Source: Clavulina sp. PMI_390
Lineage: Eukaryota > Basidiomycota > Agaricomycetes > Cantharellales > Hydnaceae
Direction of reading: 5' to 3'
NCBI GenBank assembly: GCA_015039315.1
Contig: WIDE01000088.1
Span: 1 to 64,000 of the forward strand
Length of the DNA: 64,000 nt
The notes beneath the pieces were generated by a model, which saw only the letters and a list, made by a program, of their open reading frames with translations, was not told the DNA's origin and ran no database searches. Positions 10,630 through 22,025 of the stretch are shown here, in pieces (the first letter of the stretch is position 1; every line of letters begins with the position of its first letter). The translations under genes and the position numbers were made by a program.

Positions 10630-11056
10630 ACCTTTGCCCCACAACCCGTACTGTACACATTCCGGACAATTTAGCTCTTGTCCTAGCCTAATAGGATTAT
10701 GATGTCTTAAGGATCGCAGTGATCCTGACGCAAGATGCCCACCGCGAGGTCGCGGCTGGGAATCTCGTGAGATTGGCAAATCCATCGTTCAACCATCTGG
10801 CCCCACCATAGTCCCACTGTTCGCCACACTAGCAATGGCTGGCTGCGCAAAGTGCTCGATTCGTAGACCAATCAGTTCCACACGGCGATACCTAACTAAA
10901 TCGTGTCATTAGCGCGTGCCAAATGAGCTCAACATACCCGTGAGGCATCTGCTCGTTGCAAATCTTAGCGACATGTGAACAGTGTTCCCATGCGGTCCCC
11001 ATACCCGAGCCAACATTTGCTCTGGATCTCACACCACTCGCTCGACATCCTTCAAC
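10630..11056. other. Intergenic region
   Basis: 3' flank of the second repeat gene and upstream region of the dienoyl-CoA isomerase; nothing else recognised. Confidence 0.5.
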
Positions 11057-12514
11057 ATGAGCCTGAAAGCTATCGATGGCCAATTCCTGAAAGTATCCAA
11101 CCCTCATGATGGCGTAGCGGTCGTCTCGTTTTCTCGGTACATATGCCTTCCCAAAACCCACTGTCCCTACCAATGGGGAATCCTAACAACTATCTCAACT
11201 TCTCCTCCATAACTTGTAGACCCCCTGTGAATGCTTTTAGCGGGCCGTAAGTTAGCTTGTAACAGAACCTTCAGATACTGGCGAATAATCGAGCTCACGT
11301 TTGGAACTCCCCATTTGCCACCTTGCTCTCCGGTAATGTTCGGCAGTATGTGGAGAGAGATTCCTTTGGTCTTCGATAGGCTATCAGCGGATCCTTCCAT
11401 CAGGGTTATCGTTTTGGCATCATCCGAACGCGTCTTCACTGCTGGTCTTGACCGTACGTCGTGGTTGTGGTGCGGTTGCATCCCGTGCTGAGTATCAAGC
11501 TGACGCGCTTTGAACAGTTACTGACACTGACGAGCTGCTCAACACTCAGTCCACTGACCCCTCAAGAACTGCAGTCAAGTTTCGACCCCTTATTCAGGTT
11601 CGTTACTATATCTTTCTAGGAGGTGCAAAGTGGTCATCGCTATACTAAGCGCGCATTACTCTTTCATCCCTCTGCTAGGAATTCCAAATTGCTATGGACG
11701 CCATAGAAAAGTGCCGAGTCCCCGTTATCGCTGCCGTGCACAGTCTAGCGTATGGTATTGCAGTCGATATTCTCAGTGCATGCGACATTCGATATGCCAC
11801 TCCAGATGCCCGCTTTGCGATTAAGGTTAGCATTTTGTATCATCTACTGACATGATTCAGCTTCATCCTTATTTCTCTCTCCCCATATTACAGGAGGTCG
11901 ATATTGGTATGGCTTCAGATGTAGGCTCTCTCGCTCGCTTCCCGAAGAGCACCGGAAGCGAGAGCGCCACGCGTGAATTCGCGTTCACTGGGAGAGATTT
12001 CACAGCTGCTGAGGCGCTGCAGATGGGATTCATCTCCAAGATTGTGCAGGGAGACAAGGTCGCTGTGCTGAGTACGCATACTCTACCAACTCTACCGTAT
12101 ATATTTCAAGCCTCATTGCTAACTGTGCCTGTAACGTTTCGCAAATGCCACTGTAGACGCCGCGATTGAGACTGCAAAGGTCATTGCTTCAAAATCCCCC
12201 ATTGCCATCTACGGCACCAAGCATCTCCTACTCCATGCTCGGGACCATGGGTATGTCCTGGGGCTGATCGCACGTCACTCTAGAGCTCCTCGGAGGCGCT
12301 AATGTCCTATCTCCATTCACTATCCGCAGAGTGCAAGAAAACTTGGATTACACTGCAACGTGGAATTCTGCAATGCTGCAGACAGAGGTAAGCATCGCTT
12401 TTTTGCGAGCAAAACTGCAGTGTCACTGATGGTGATACCCAGGACCTCACGCAAGCATTCGAAGCATTCACTAAGAAGAAGAGGCCTCAGTTCAAGCCCC
12501 TCCCAAAATTGTGA
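11057..12514 (+). CDS. Delta(3,5)-delta(2,4)-dienoyl-CoA isomerase (enoyl-CoA hydratase/isomerase family)
   Basis: Nine exons (11057-11136, 11220-11246, 11347-11453, 11518-11597, 11679-11825, 11894-12071, 12157-12250, 12330-12387, 12443-12514) encode 280 residues. Crotonase-fold landmarks are RPPVNAFSGP, VFTAGLD and the CDIRYATPDARFAIKEVDIG region. Asp128, Glu148 and Asp156 have the same spacing (20 and 8) as the catalytic triad of mammalian ECH1, which supports the dienoyl isomerase over a plain hydratase. The enzyme shifts double bases of 3,5-dienoyl-CoA during beta-oxidation of unsaturated fatty acids. The C terminus PKL is a weak peroxisomal PTS1-like tripeptide, so peroxisomal location is inferred. 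The usual GGG before the first Asp is GIA here. Confidence 0.9.
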
Positions 12515-12877
12515 ACCACTCATGGTCGCTCATCGCATATGGATTCATCGGATAGTGTAACATTCATCGCGCATTGTTTGCAATTGGCGACATCATAGCA
12601 CTGTTGTACTGCTCACCGCTGTATCTTGTTCACGCCCTGTTCATTACTTCGCATCGGGTTTGATGACCCCGCCCCTTATCACTATAACTCATGTGCACGA
12701 ATAGAAGAAAACCAACTCCCAAAACATGAATTCCTCGTGAGAAGGAATAGATCGTATTCTTCGACAAATCTCAAGTGAAATACTCGTAACTGTTGAGTGC
12801 CTCTGTAGGCTTCTTCGTGCCATGTTCCTGCCAGTATCGTAGACTGCGCAGGCTTTCGATATCGTCTCAGCGCCCAG
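12515..12877. other. Convergent intergenic spacer
   Basis: 3' ends of the isomerase (+) and the HUA1-like gene (-) face each other here; no gene seen. Confidence 0.5.
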
Positions 12878-15110
12878 CTACTCGTCATACAGGTCGTCCG
12901 GCAGCGGATCCAGCGCAGCCCTATCATAAACATCAAGCCTCCTACCAACACCAGCACATGTGTCACACTTCTGGACAAATAGCGCAGTGCCTCGCGCCCC
13001 TACGCCCTGACACACTCGGCACAGCTCTCCGCCAATGCGCGGATCGCCAGGTGCAAAACACCAAACACCCTCGGGCGGAAGCTCATTCCCTCTCGTGCCT
13101 CCGCCACTACCACCTTCTCCGCGCCCAAGTATGCCAATAGTCAAAATACGAAGGAGGATACGGGCTACGCGGTTAGATGACGGTGATGGTGATGGCGATG
13201 ATGAAGAAGAGGAAGGCGAAGAGGATCCTTTTCGCTGGGCACCACGATCCTCGTAGCAATCACGATCTCCTTCTGGTGGCCAAGCTTGCGTAGGGTTGAA
13301 CGTTCGCTCTAGGGCTTCCATGTCCTCGCGCCGCGCGACGGCCCTGCTCCCGGGCCAATGATTCAGTGTGAGATGAGACGGGACGACGCGCGCGAGGTCA
13401 AGTGGAACAACAGCGGTATCGGGCCCTGAGGCGTTGGCGCGGCGAATGAAGAAGCGGGGTATAGGTCGTTGAAAGTTGTGTTTGTCGTAGTTCAAGGCAC
13501 CCCATTGGTATTGTCGTAAGTCTCCATGGGGCGAGCCTGTCAGTGGGACCGCGAACTTTGGCCAGCACTGCAGTGCAGTGGATAGATGAATGGACATGTG
13601 AATGAATAGATGGATTGCGGAAGTGAGCTTGGTTGTTAGGTGTGGGATGAGATGGGAAGCAAGGTTGACGAACAAATCTGCACGGCTGCTCAGGCCTATA
13701 AGCAACATAACCAGTATTGTCGCCTGGTTCAAGTCGAGTGCAGGAACAAAACAGGGGGAAAAAGTTAGTCTATGCATGACTCAAGTGAGGGAGTACGAAA
13801 CTAACAATTATCGCACCAATGATCATCGGGATATACTAGGATCATACCTACACCTTTCTTTATTCGTAGAAGCGCATGTCCCGGCTGCGCTGTCCTCGTC
13901 GGAGCCCCTTTCGATTGAGCTATAGTATAGGATTTCGCATCTGGATGTCCAAATCGCCCAACGCGAGGAGGTAAAGTGGATGCAGGTGGAGCCGGTGAAG
14001 ACAAACCTCGCGAGTCTTTCGAAGGAGGGGGAACGAGCGGCGCAGCATCGCTTTCGCCACGATAATGGCGGTATCGACTAGGGGCCTGAGCAGGAGCAGG
14101 AGAAGCAGCGGCCGAGCGATCCCCTCCCAACTCGCTCGTCTCATACGAGTATTCGCTCTCGTGATCCCCGCGATAGAGATGAGCATCATGACGACCTCGG
14201 CCACTGGATGTACGCTTGACGAGCAGACCATGGCCATTGACGCCAGGGGTAGCGCCGGGAGCATGCCCATTCGAATGGACCGCAGCAGGACCAGCACCAG
14301 ACGGATGCGAGAACCGGGACCTTGGCTGCGCAAGCAACCTAGGAACACTCGTCATACTCCCTCCACTCTCCTGCCTCGTGTGACGATAACGAGATTCACC
14401 ACCACCGCCATCACCACTCCTGCCACTACTATTCCCACCACCGCCACTACTGCCAGCGCCACCATCTCGACCTTCGTTCCGCTTCTCTCGCGCAGCACGT
14501 GTTTCGATGGTGAGAGCACTCACTTGAGGAGAGGACGACGGGCCGGTCCGGGAGGGCGGTCGATAAAGAAGAAGAGGGGACATGTCTTCTGGAGACGCGG
14601 CGCGAGATCGAACGCCATGGTGGTGGGCGTCTATGGCGAGGAGACCGTGTATGGAGCTCCCAGTGGAGGACGTCCGACGATGTCTCCTTTTATGACTAGC
14701 AGCAGTATGAGGAGGGCGTGTTCCTGATACTGGGGGCGTTGACTCCCTTCGTGATAATTTTGCTCGTGTTACGTCGTTGCTGGCTGCCTGATTATGCGAG
14801 GGCCGTGCCTGGCTACCAGCGGGGGAGGATGCAAGAACAACAGCATCGTTGGCCTGTGCGCTTCTATCATTCGCTTGGGAGTGGTGGTTGTGGATGCTGT
14901 GTGCCCTGCCTGGGCGGCCGCCATTACGAGACGATGATACTTGAAGCTCGTCGCCATCTACTAAGGGTATATGTATGTATGAGTGTGGCGCTCAGAGGGT
15001 GGTTTCGGTATGTCAAGTGCCGCGATAGAGTGCTTACCTCTGGATGGGCGCTTCGGAGGAGCCTGAGACGATGGAGGAGGAGGACTCGCAGGGAACCTGT
15101 AAGCGTCCAT
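12878..15110 (-). CDS. HUA1-like proline-rich zinc-ribbon protein (divergent paralogue)
   Basis: Exons 15110-15038, 14960-13806, 13723-13674 and 13567-12878 give 655 residues. The first ~370 residues are low-complexity (Ser/Gly/Arg/Pro). Then comes the HUA1-type core: ILVYPDDHWCDNC, a 50-base exon carrying DNTGYVAYRPEQPCRF, and CWPKFAVP, i.e. two Cys-x2-Cys pairs like a DnaJ-type zinc ribbon. The C terminus has PGDPRIGGELCRVCQGVG and CDTCAGVG, a second pair of CxxC motifs. The 50-base exon and its splice phases are the same as in the gene at 19195. In yeast, Hua1 is a cytoplasmic protein linked to actin patches and ubiquitin ligase adaptors; that role is transferred only by family. This copy has a long insertion between the two zinc modules, including a Ser-rich tract. 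Confidence 0.8.
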
Positions 15111-15871
15111 TCGAACTTGAGCGAGCGGTACTTAGGATCGAATCGAGGCTCCAATGTGGTCGGAAAAGCAGCGAAACAGAGTGACAAAGCAGAGGAGCAC
15201 AGGCAGAAGAGAGAGAGAGAGATCCACCAAGAGCACTACCACCAAGTTGAGAGGTGGTTGGATAGACCCACTTGGGGAGAGTGGATGGCTAGGAGACCTT
15301 GGAAGTGGGTGCTGAGAGTGGTCGAAGTATTTGAACTATACGCACGCAGAAGTGTGGCGTTATACGGGGATATTGGCGGTGCCATTGTCTGACCGATAGG
15401 ACGATCATGTTGAAGTGTGACAGGGTGACGGCACGCGCCTCGTCCAGCCGACACGTGGAATAAAACTTGGGAGGGCGCAACGAACGCTTCAGGAACGAAC
15501 GAGGTAGTTCCTTGGATAGTCAATAAAGGAATCCACCCCTAGCTGCACACATCAGCTCGGGCTCATACATAACTTCGCCAACTTACTCCTTCAGTGGAAC
15601 AAACCGTCTGTGTACAACGCACCACAAACTGTAGATGTCTCCACGTCAGGACTCCCTCGCTACTCTCTGTCAGTGTAAATTCCTTCCCTTCTTTCTTCTG
15701 TTGCTTCGCTACTTCTTTGGATCCCGGTCTTCATTCGGTCCCATCCAACTCCAAGTCAGACTTGGTCCAGAAGTAAAAGCCCACGGCCAAGACAAATTCG
15801 ACGTCTCAATCCACTCGCCCAGCACATGCTTACGCCTCACTACCTTACTCCAATAACAATCCTTCCAATCC
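15111..15871. promoter_or_regulatory. Divergent upstream region
   Basis: Between the start of the HUA1-like gene (-) and the kinase (+). Long open frames on the plus strand from about 14065 to 15392 are antisense shadows of the HUA1-like coding exons and their flank. The true 5' end of the kinase may lie in this region. Confidence 0.4.
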
Positions 15872-17014
15872 ATGTGCTATCTCGTGTCAGTCTGCCCCCC
15901 AGGGGCCGAACCTGTGCTACGATTGCCAACACGTATCTATATTGGTGGAAGATGGCGGGTTGATGCAAAGATTGCGTCTGGAAGCTTTGGTACACGTCAT
16001 ATGGATACGACATTGCTTGCAGGCCGCAGTGAGCGGCTCTACTCACCGTCTTCCCCTACAGGAAACGTGTTCAGCGGCCTAGACACCCACACATGGAGAC
16101 CGGTAGCAATCAAAATAGGAACCGGCGGGGCTACAACCTCCTCGATAGCTCGCGAGGGCGGGTTTCTCCATAAACTTCGACAATGCATTGGCGTCCCCCA
16201 CCTTCACTGCCTCGGTATTCAAGACGAGCACCCTCTGCTTATCATGGACCTTCTGGGTCCTTCCCTTGAGCGCCTATTTGCCGCTTGTGGTCGCCGTTTC
16301 ACCCTGAAAACTGTGCTCATGATTGCTGATCAGGTGGTTAGTTGCCCATTTCCTCTATCAGCCCAGCACTGAAACCAAAACTGCATCCCAAGATTACGCG
16401 GATTGAGTTGGTACACTCTCACTCCTTCCTTCATCGGGACATCAAACCCGCAAACTTTGTGATCGGTCTCGGCGCAAGTGCTGGGCAAATCTACATAATC
16501 GATTTCGGCCTTGCGAACAGGTTTAGATATCGACAAGACGGCACCCATATCGCTTATAAGCTGAGAGGAATATTCACAGGCAATGCTAGGTTTGCTTCTG
16601 TCCAAGCACACTGCGGCTATGGTGAGCTCGCTTTCTATCTGCAAGTCTTGGTCTACCTTGCTCTGAACTAATTTAGTACTATGGTGATCAGAACAAAGTC
16701 GCCGTGATGACCTCGAGTCCATTGGCTATATGCTCATATATTTCCTTAGGGGATCGTTACCATGGCAGGGGGATGGACGCGATTTTAACAGCGAGGTAAA
16801 GACAACTATGACAAGCCGCGAATTGTGTGAGGGTCTTCCTGTAGAGTTTCAAATGTACACAGCCTACTCTCGCCGATTGGGCTTTGATGAGCAGCCCGAT
16901 TACTTGTATCTGCGCCAGATCTTCCACGATCTTTTCATCCGGGAAGGCTACCAGAATGATGGAGTTTTTGACTGGAGCGCACGCTGTATTGACCAAAAGT
17001 ATGTTACTTCATAG
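15872..17014 (+). CDS. Casein kinase 1-family protein kinase
   Basis: Exons 15872-15989, 16062-16336, 16393-16621 and 16692-17014 give 314 residues, essentially one kinase domain. Visible are the glycine loop (IASGSFG, 34-40), VAIK with Lys57, HRDIKPANF with Asp147, DFGLA with Asp168, and the CK1 signature [20 protein letters not shown]. The CK1 GTARYAS motif is GNARFAS here. CK1 enzymes phosphorylate Ser/Thr and act in trafficking, growth and clock control. There is no C-terminal palmitoylation tail. The start is the first in-frame ATG, but an upstream exon is possible. The end is also uncertain: a donor at CAAAA|GTATGT could join a further exon near 17138 instead of the stop at 17012-17014. 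Confidence 0.82.
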
Positions 17015-17733
17015 TATAGCATGAAGCAATCCCCTATTCGTCCTTCCGATCTTTCCAACCTTTTCTTCTCTATTTCCCAATCTCCCGTATTTTGCTTTCT
17101 TGTGGCTCTTATAAGTACCATTATGTCGGCCGACAGATACTCAACAAGTAATGTTGGCGTCTTAAGCCTCACACCAAGGTCCCAAGGGTCCCAGTCGATG
17201 GATAACTTGATTACGCGTGACCTGTTCTTGATAGTTATGTCAAGGTGAACACCTCAGCCTTCATCAACTCGGCAGAGGGCTAGTGAGTATGCACCTTTTT
17301 TCCCCTCGCTGCGGAGAATAGTATGAGGTCAGGGGTTTGCTCACTCATAGTGGTGTTGTGCCTCATGTCAACGACCAGGAATCACCGCAAAAATCGTCAT
17401 CTCAAGCAATCCTCTATATCCGGCACACGTGGGAATGAAATAGGCACTGACCAACCACAACTCTCGGAACGGCAAGAGAGGAACATAACTCGGCGCAATC
17501 AATCGAGAACATTAGTTTATCACTCGAGAATAAAGCATAAGTGCAAGAATTGCATGAGATGCGTATCATAATTACGACCAGAGCACATCGCAACAAGAAT
17601 GGCAGGGAGATATGCATGACAGGCAGCAGATAACAAGACAGTGCAGAAGGAAAGGATGAGGAGGGTATATATTGGACAGACTAAACCACGTCCCAACGAT
17701 CACATACGATGATCTCCACCAATAGGCTCAGCC
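17015..17733. other. Convergent intergenic region
   Basis: This contains a possible alternative last exon of the kinase (about 17138-17246), but otherwise no supported gene. Confidence 0.4.
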
Positions 17734-18756
17734 TTAGAAGCACAACAGCTTCTTCAGTTTGGCACCGAACCCTTGCTTCGGCTTGGGTGTTGCTTCTATA
17801 AATAGTTAGTTAGACCAGACAATGATGAAAGGAAGAAAAGTGCGACGAACCAGCCTTGGCAGCTGGGGCAGGTGTCCCATTCTCCTCCTTTCCTTTGCCA
17901 TTCTCCTTCTCAGTAATGACTTCCTCCTTCGTCTCAGGAATGGTTGCAGGGGTGAGGGTACTCGCCAGAGGAGCGACCGAAGGAACAGGAAGTCCAGGGA
18001 TAGGAGCACCCGACTCTGCAAGGTAGCTGAGCCTCGACGATTCACGCTTGTGAGCCGGCGAACCACCATTAGCAGTAATCGTCGAGGCAGTCGCAGGATC
18101 AGACGCCTTGGAGCCAGAGAGCGGCTCCTTGTGGATAACCTTCCAGTCGCTTGGGTTCTTGCCGCCAATATCCATGATCCACACCGCGTCAAATGAGACG
18201 CCCTCCGCAGGGAGACTGGAGACCTCGAGTGTGCCGTCGAGCGCAATGTCCACCTTTTGAGCATCCATCAAATGCGCAACAACATGGTGCTTGTCCTCGG
18301 ACGAGCCATCGCCATAGTACAAGCTCGCGTGAGGGAAGTTGGCTGACTCGGTCTTGGTGGATGCGCCAGTTGCTTTGAGCAAGGCGGTGCGGAGGGACGT
18401 GAGTGGCTGGGTGGGCTTGAGGGCGAGGAAGACGCTCTGGTGGAACGTCTCGCCAATCGTCACTTGGCCCTGGGCAAGTGTGATGACGGTACCGGGGGAG
18501 GAGGTGGCGAGGGTGGACTTGGTGGCTTGGATGAGCGCGTCGTTGGTCTTGGAGGTGCTAGGGAGCGAGAAGAGCGTGACGTGCGCGGGGAAGGATGGGC
18601 CATGATGACGGGTGTGGGCTTCGTTGATGGCGGCCTCGATGGGCTTTGCGCTCGCAGCGGTCGGTACTAGCCACCAGGTAATGCCTGCAAATACAGAGGG
18701 ATGAGTGTTAGTGTTGAATGAAGCATACCCTCTCTCCCAGTAGAGAACATACCCAT
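17734..18756 (-). CDS. CPD1-like 2',3'-cyclic-nucleotide phosphodiesterase (2H phosphoesterase superfamily)
   Basis: Exons 18756-18753 (four bases, ATGG), 18684-17851 and 17795-17734 give 299 residues. The two H-x-T/S motifs that define 2H phosphoesterases are AHVTLFS (His36) and FPHASLYYG (His120), with the usual spacing. The N-terminal strand MGITWWLVP matches fungal CPD1 proteins. Such enzymes open cyclic phosphates, e.g. ADP-ribose 1'',2''-cyclic phosphate from tRNA splicing in yeast. Residues from about 210 onward are a low-complexity Ala/Ser/Glu tail ending in a basic segment, absent in yeast Cpd1. The initiator exon of four bases is supported by a canonical donor (GTATGT) and by the family N terminus. 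Confidence 0.85.
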
Positions 18757-19194
18757 TGTTGTTCAAAGTCGCAACGTGGAGTGTTGTTGGAAGGGAGGGA
18801 GAGACGCAGGTGAGCGACCCTTGGGAAAAATAGAGTCAAACGGGTAAAAAAAGAGGTCCCGTGCTTCGACTCCGGCCAATAGTTAATTGTGACAAGTAGG
18901 AACACTGGCTCCGGAGGACGGAGACTGCAAAAGAAGTCGATGACGATCGGAGAGCCACCAACAATACTAAGCGCGTATACAGACCGCCGCTCGAGGAAGC
19001 TTGGGGTCAATACAAGCCTACTAGGCGGTGGAAGCCGAGGACAACATATGGCGCAAGACCACTATTGCGATTGACATACCCAACTGACAGGAATGCTTTA
19101 CCAAAATTGGAAAGAGATCATGTGACTTGTGTTCATGTCTCGGTTCCGAACTTGAACAGATCGAGCGACGCCGAATAGAGAGAGAGACCAACTA
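18757..19194. promoter_or_regulatory. Divergent promoter of CPD1-like and HUA1 genes
   Basis: 438 bases separate the two start codons, which point away from each other; no other gene fits here. Confidence 0.6.
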
Positions 19195-21063
19195 ATGGCC
19201 TCCTCCAAAAACCCATTCCTATCCCCAGAGCCCACTGGGTCTAGTACTCTGAGCTCTGGCAGCAATAATTCAAGCCAATATGCGCCTCCGCCAGGTCCAC
19301 CGCCCGGCCATCTGAGCCCTCGCCCTCCATCGGCGTCAAGTCCAAGTAGTCCCCGCAGTCCCGCGCAAAGCACTGCCCCATCCAATCCATTCGTATCACC
19401 ACAACCAACGGGGTCGAGCACTCTAAGCTCTAGTGCTCGACAGTATGCACCTCCTCCTGGGCCGCCACCAAGCCATCTAATCGTTGGTCCGGGACAACCA
19501 TCGGCGAGTCCCCGGAGTCCCGCTCGAGGCAGTGCTCACTCCGATCCGCTGGTGTCTCCTCAGTCAACAGGCGTCTCTCATGCGCCGCCTCCAGGCCCAC
19601 CTCCGACTCGGAATGAACCTACGTCAGCTGCGATCTCATCATCATTATCATCGCCGCCGCCGTCCTCCGCAGCGCCAAGCATAGCCCCGATACCCTCTCG
19701 CCGTGAAATCTCTTCTGTTCCCTCAGATAGAAACTTATCTGAACCCTCCAATTCCTCATCTGCCCCCGCTGTCCAAGTCACAGCCGCCGAACTAGAGATG
19801 CCTTCTGAACCACCTCCACCATACTCACTTGCCCCCGATTCGTGGGCAGGCGAAGAGACGGTACAATATGGACCCCGTCGTCCATTTCAGCCTGCCCCAC
19901 CTCCATTACGACCTATTCCACCAAATGCATCGAATCCTTCACTCGATTCCCAAATGTCCGGACTAAGCCTTTCCCCTAATCCCACCGGTTCAGGTCATGC
20001 TCCCCCGCCTCGTCATCCATCCACTATGCTCTCTCCATCCCCTTCTTCGTCCTCTTCGTATCGAAGAACAGCTTCGTTCTCGGGACCTCCTGGTGCGGTC
20101 CCAGGAGCGTATCCTCAATCGGGGCCTCCTCCACAGAACTCCCAAGGGCCCACGAGATATCCATCTAATCCTGGTCCTGCTCCTTCGAGGAGGAGGAGCT
20201 CCGATGGCTTGCAACGAGCAAACACTAGCGCGAGCGCAGCCTCCCAGCAAGTAGACCCTGCCGCTCAAGTGCCAGATGACGGCAAACCGACGAAGAGACC
20301 TGTAGCGGGGCATCCTCTCTTGTTTCATGGTAAAGTCCTCGTATATCCTCCGCGTTACACATGCGGCAAATGTGAGTTTTGGCTGTATTGCAATTTTTTT
20401 GGGGGAGAGCGGGAATGTGAACTGAATGTGAATGTATGCGTTTGTCTATCAGGTCTAAATATGGGATACAAGAACCTGGACGTGAACCACGCTTGTCGAA
20501 AGGTGAGTAGCACCTCGATCTATTTCAAATATCATCCCTAATGCTTCTCTATTTTTTCTTCTTTCATCTATCGTCCCCCTGATGACCAACTCTTTTCCAT
20601 TTTTTGGCTTTCTTCCTTCTCCTTGGCGTGATCGCATCATGTCATATCCTTATTGACAATGCCGATGATTGGCGTGTGTGCCTGATAGTGCTGGGACAAG
20701 TACGCGAAAGCGTACGAAGGCTCTCCGCTCGCATATGCCGATTGGACGAATCGCTCCTCTGCGGAGACGGCCAACTTTCAGCGTCCAATCTCAGCAGCCA
20801 TGGTCCCCAAACCGCGTCCTGCCCCTACTCGTGCCGCCGCTCCTTCCCAGTCCCAGTCTCCCCCACCGGAAGTGCGCGCGGGGTATCATCCGCCGCCTCC
20901 CGGATCGCTCGTCGTGATGCCGGGCGACCCGCGTATTGGAGGACAGCTGTGCTGGAACTGTAATGGGGCGGGAAGTGTCATGAATCTGTTCTCGTTGTTT
21001 GGTGGGGGTGATGAGGAGTGTGGGGTGTGTAGAGGGATGGGTCGTGTGTTTCCAAGGAGGTGA
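19195..21063 (+). CDS. HUA1: HUA1 homologue, NPF- and PPxY-bearing zinc-ribbon protein
   Basis: Exons 19195-20371, 20453-20502 and 20689-21063 give 533 residues. The N terminus holds a degenerate repeat beginning NPF(L/V)SPxPTGSSTLSS and ending APPPGPPP, present twice plus a third weaker copy (DPLVSPQSTG). NPF is the ligand of EH domains of endocytic adaptors, and EPPPPYSL contains a PPxY motif for WW domains of Rsp5/Nedd4 ligases. The conserved core is GHPLLFHGKVLVYPPRYTCG, LNMGYKNLDVNHACRK and CWDKYAKAYEG. The C terminus has GDPRIGGQLCWNCNGAG and CGVCRGMG. These match yeast Hua1, a protein associated with cortical actin patches. The NPF and PPxY motifs make an endocytic adaptor role plausible; this is inference. 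Its paralogue lies 4 kb upstream on the other strand. Confidence 0.85.
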
Positions 21064-22025
21064 GGTGGGGAACGAGTCTGTGATCTATTGGTGTTTATGG
21101 AGAGGGCGGGTATGATACCAGATTGCAATTGGGTATCATATCTGGAGTTGGGTTTCCCTGGAAAGCTGTAAGATTTGTCAACATTTGCCAATGCTGCTGA
21201 GCTTGGTTACGGCGAACTTGCAAACGGACACTGTACTACTACTAGTGCTTGGTTGTTTTATTGTAGCATAAAGAGAAAATCCTTGATAAGGCTCCAAGCA
21301 ACGGCCCTCACGTAAATCGACGGTTCCAAGCGTCCATTCTTTTCTCGGCCTCGTCGATGGCTCATCCCGAAGCCGACATGGCAATGTTAATCAATGAATG
21401 AGTTTCACGAAACATTCGTTGCTACCAACTTTTGGAATGAGCGCCCATAACAACAACGACCAAAAAAAAATGATAATAGAGAGAGAATCATGTACCAAAA
21501 TAGGGAGAGTTTTTGCCGGTTGCAATAATTGTCAACGCAGACCGCGGCCGGGTGTCGATCTGTAGATCTTGGCGTCACGCGCGGGATTTCTGACGCCACG
21601 GCGGACAGTTGGTTTTTTAGTTTGTATTTGCTCGGGGCCAGTCGCCAAGCTGAAACCGACAGCCCGTTCTCCTTCAGCAAGAAGCACAGTCATTTAGCGA
21701 TCCATGTTTGGGCATTCAAATGAATTGGACGCAGAGAGGAAAAGGATCGCCAGATTGGAATATTCCCGTCTGTCCCACGCGGTTTTATAGACAAAATGGA
21801 TGCAATTGATTCAGGTTCCTATTGCTACTTTCCGCCGCCGGCATGTAAGAAATCAAACACAAATGCCCGCCAAGCTGTCAACGCCGAGTAGCACGATTGG
21901 GGTTTTTGCGCTCTCCCTCCCTCTCTTTCGTTCTCAACTCCTGATTGAGAGGGGGAAGGCTTAAATCTGCGCGCATCTCGTCCGATTCAGGTCCCAGCTT
22001 CGTCTTCCCCCTTTCTGCCCGTGCC
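21064..22025. other. Intergenic region
   Basis: 3' flank of HUA1 and upstream region of DUF6534 gene B. Pyrimidine-rich tracts near 21900-21930 could belong to the promoter of gene B; no gene is seen. Confidence 0.45.

Noticed and set aside
14065..15392. Two long plus-strand open frames of about 220 codons each
   Set aside because: They lie antisense to the HUA1-like gene, whose minus-strand exons have correct splice phases and conserved zinc motifs. Their composition follows the repetitive codons of the other strand.
17822..18670. Several open frames on both strands overlapping the CPD1-like gene
   Set aside because: Frame shadows of a GC-rich coding exon. Only the frame with both H-x-T/S motifs matches a family.
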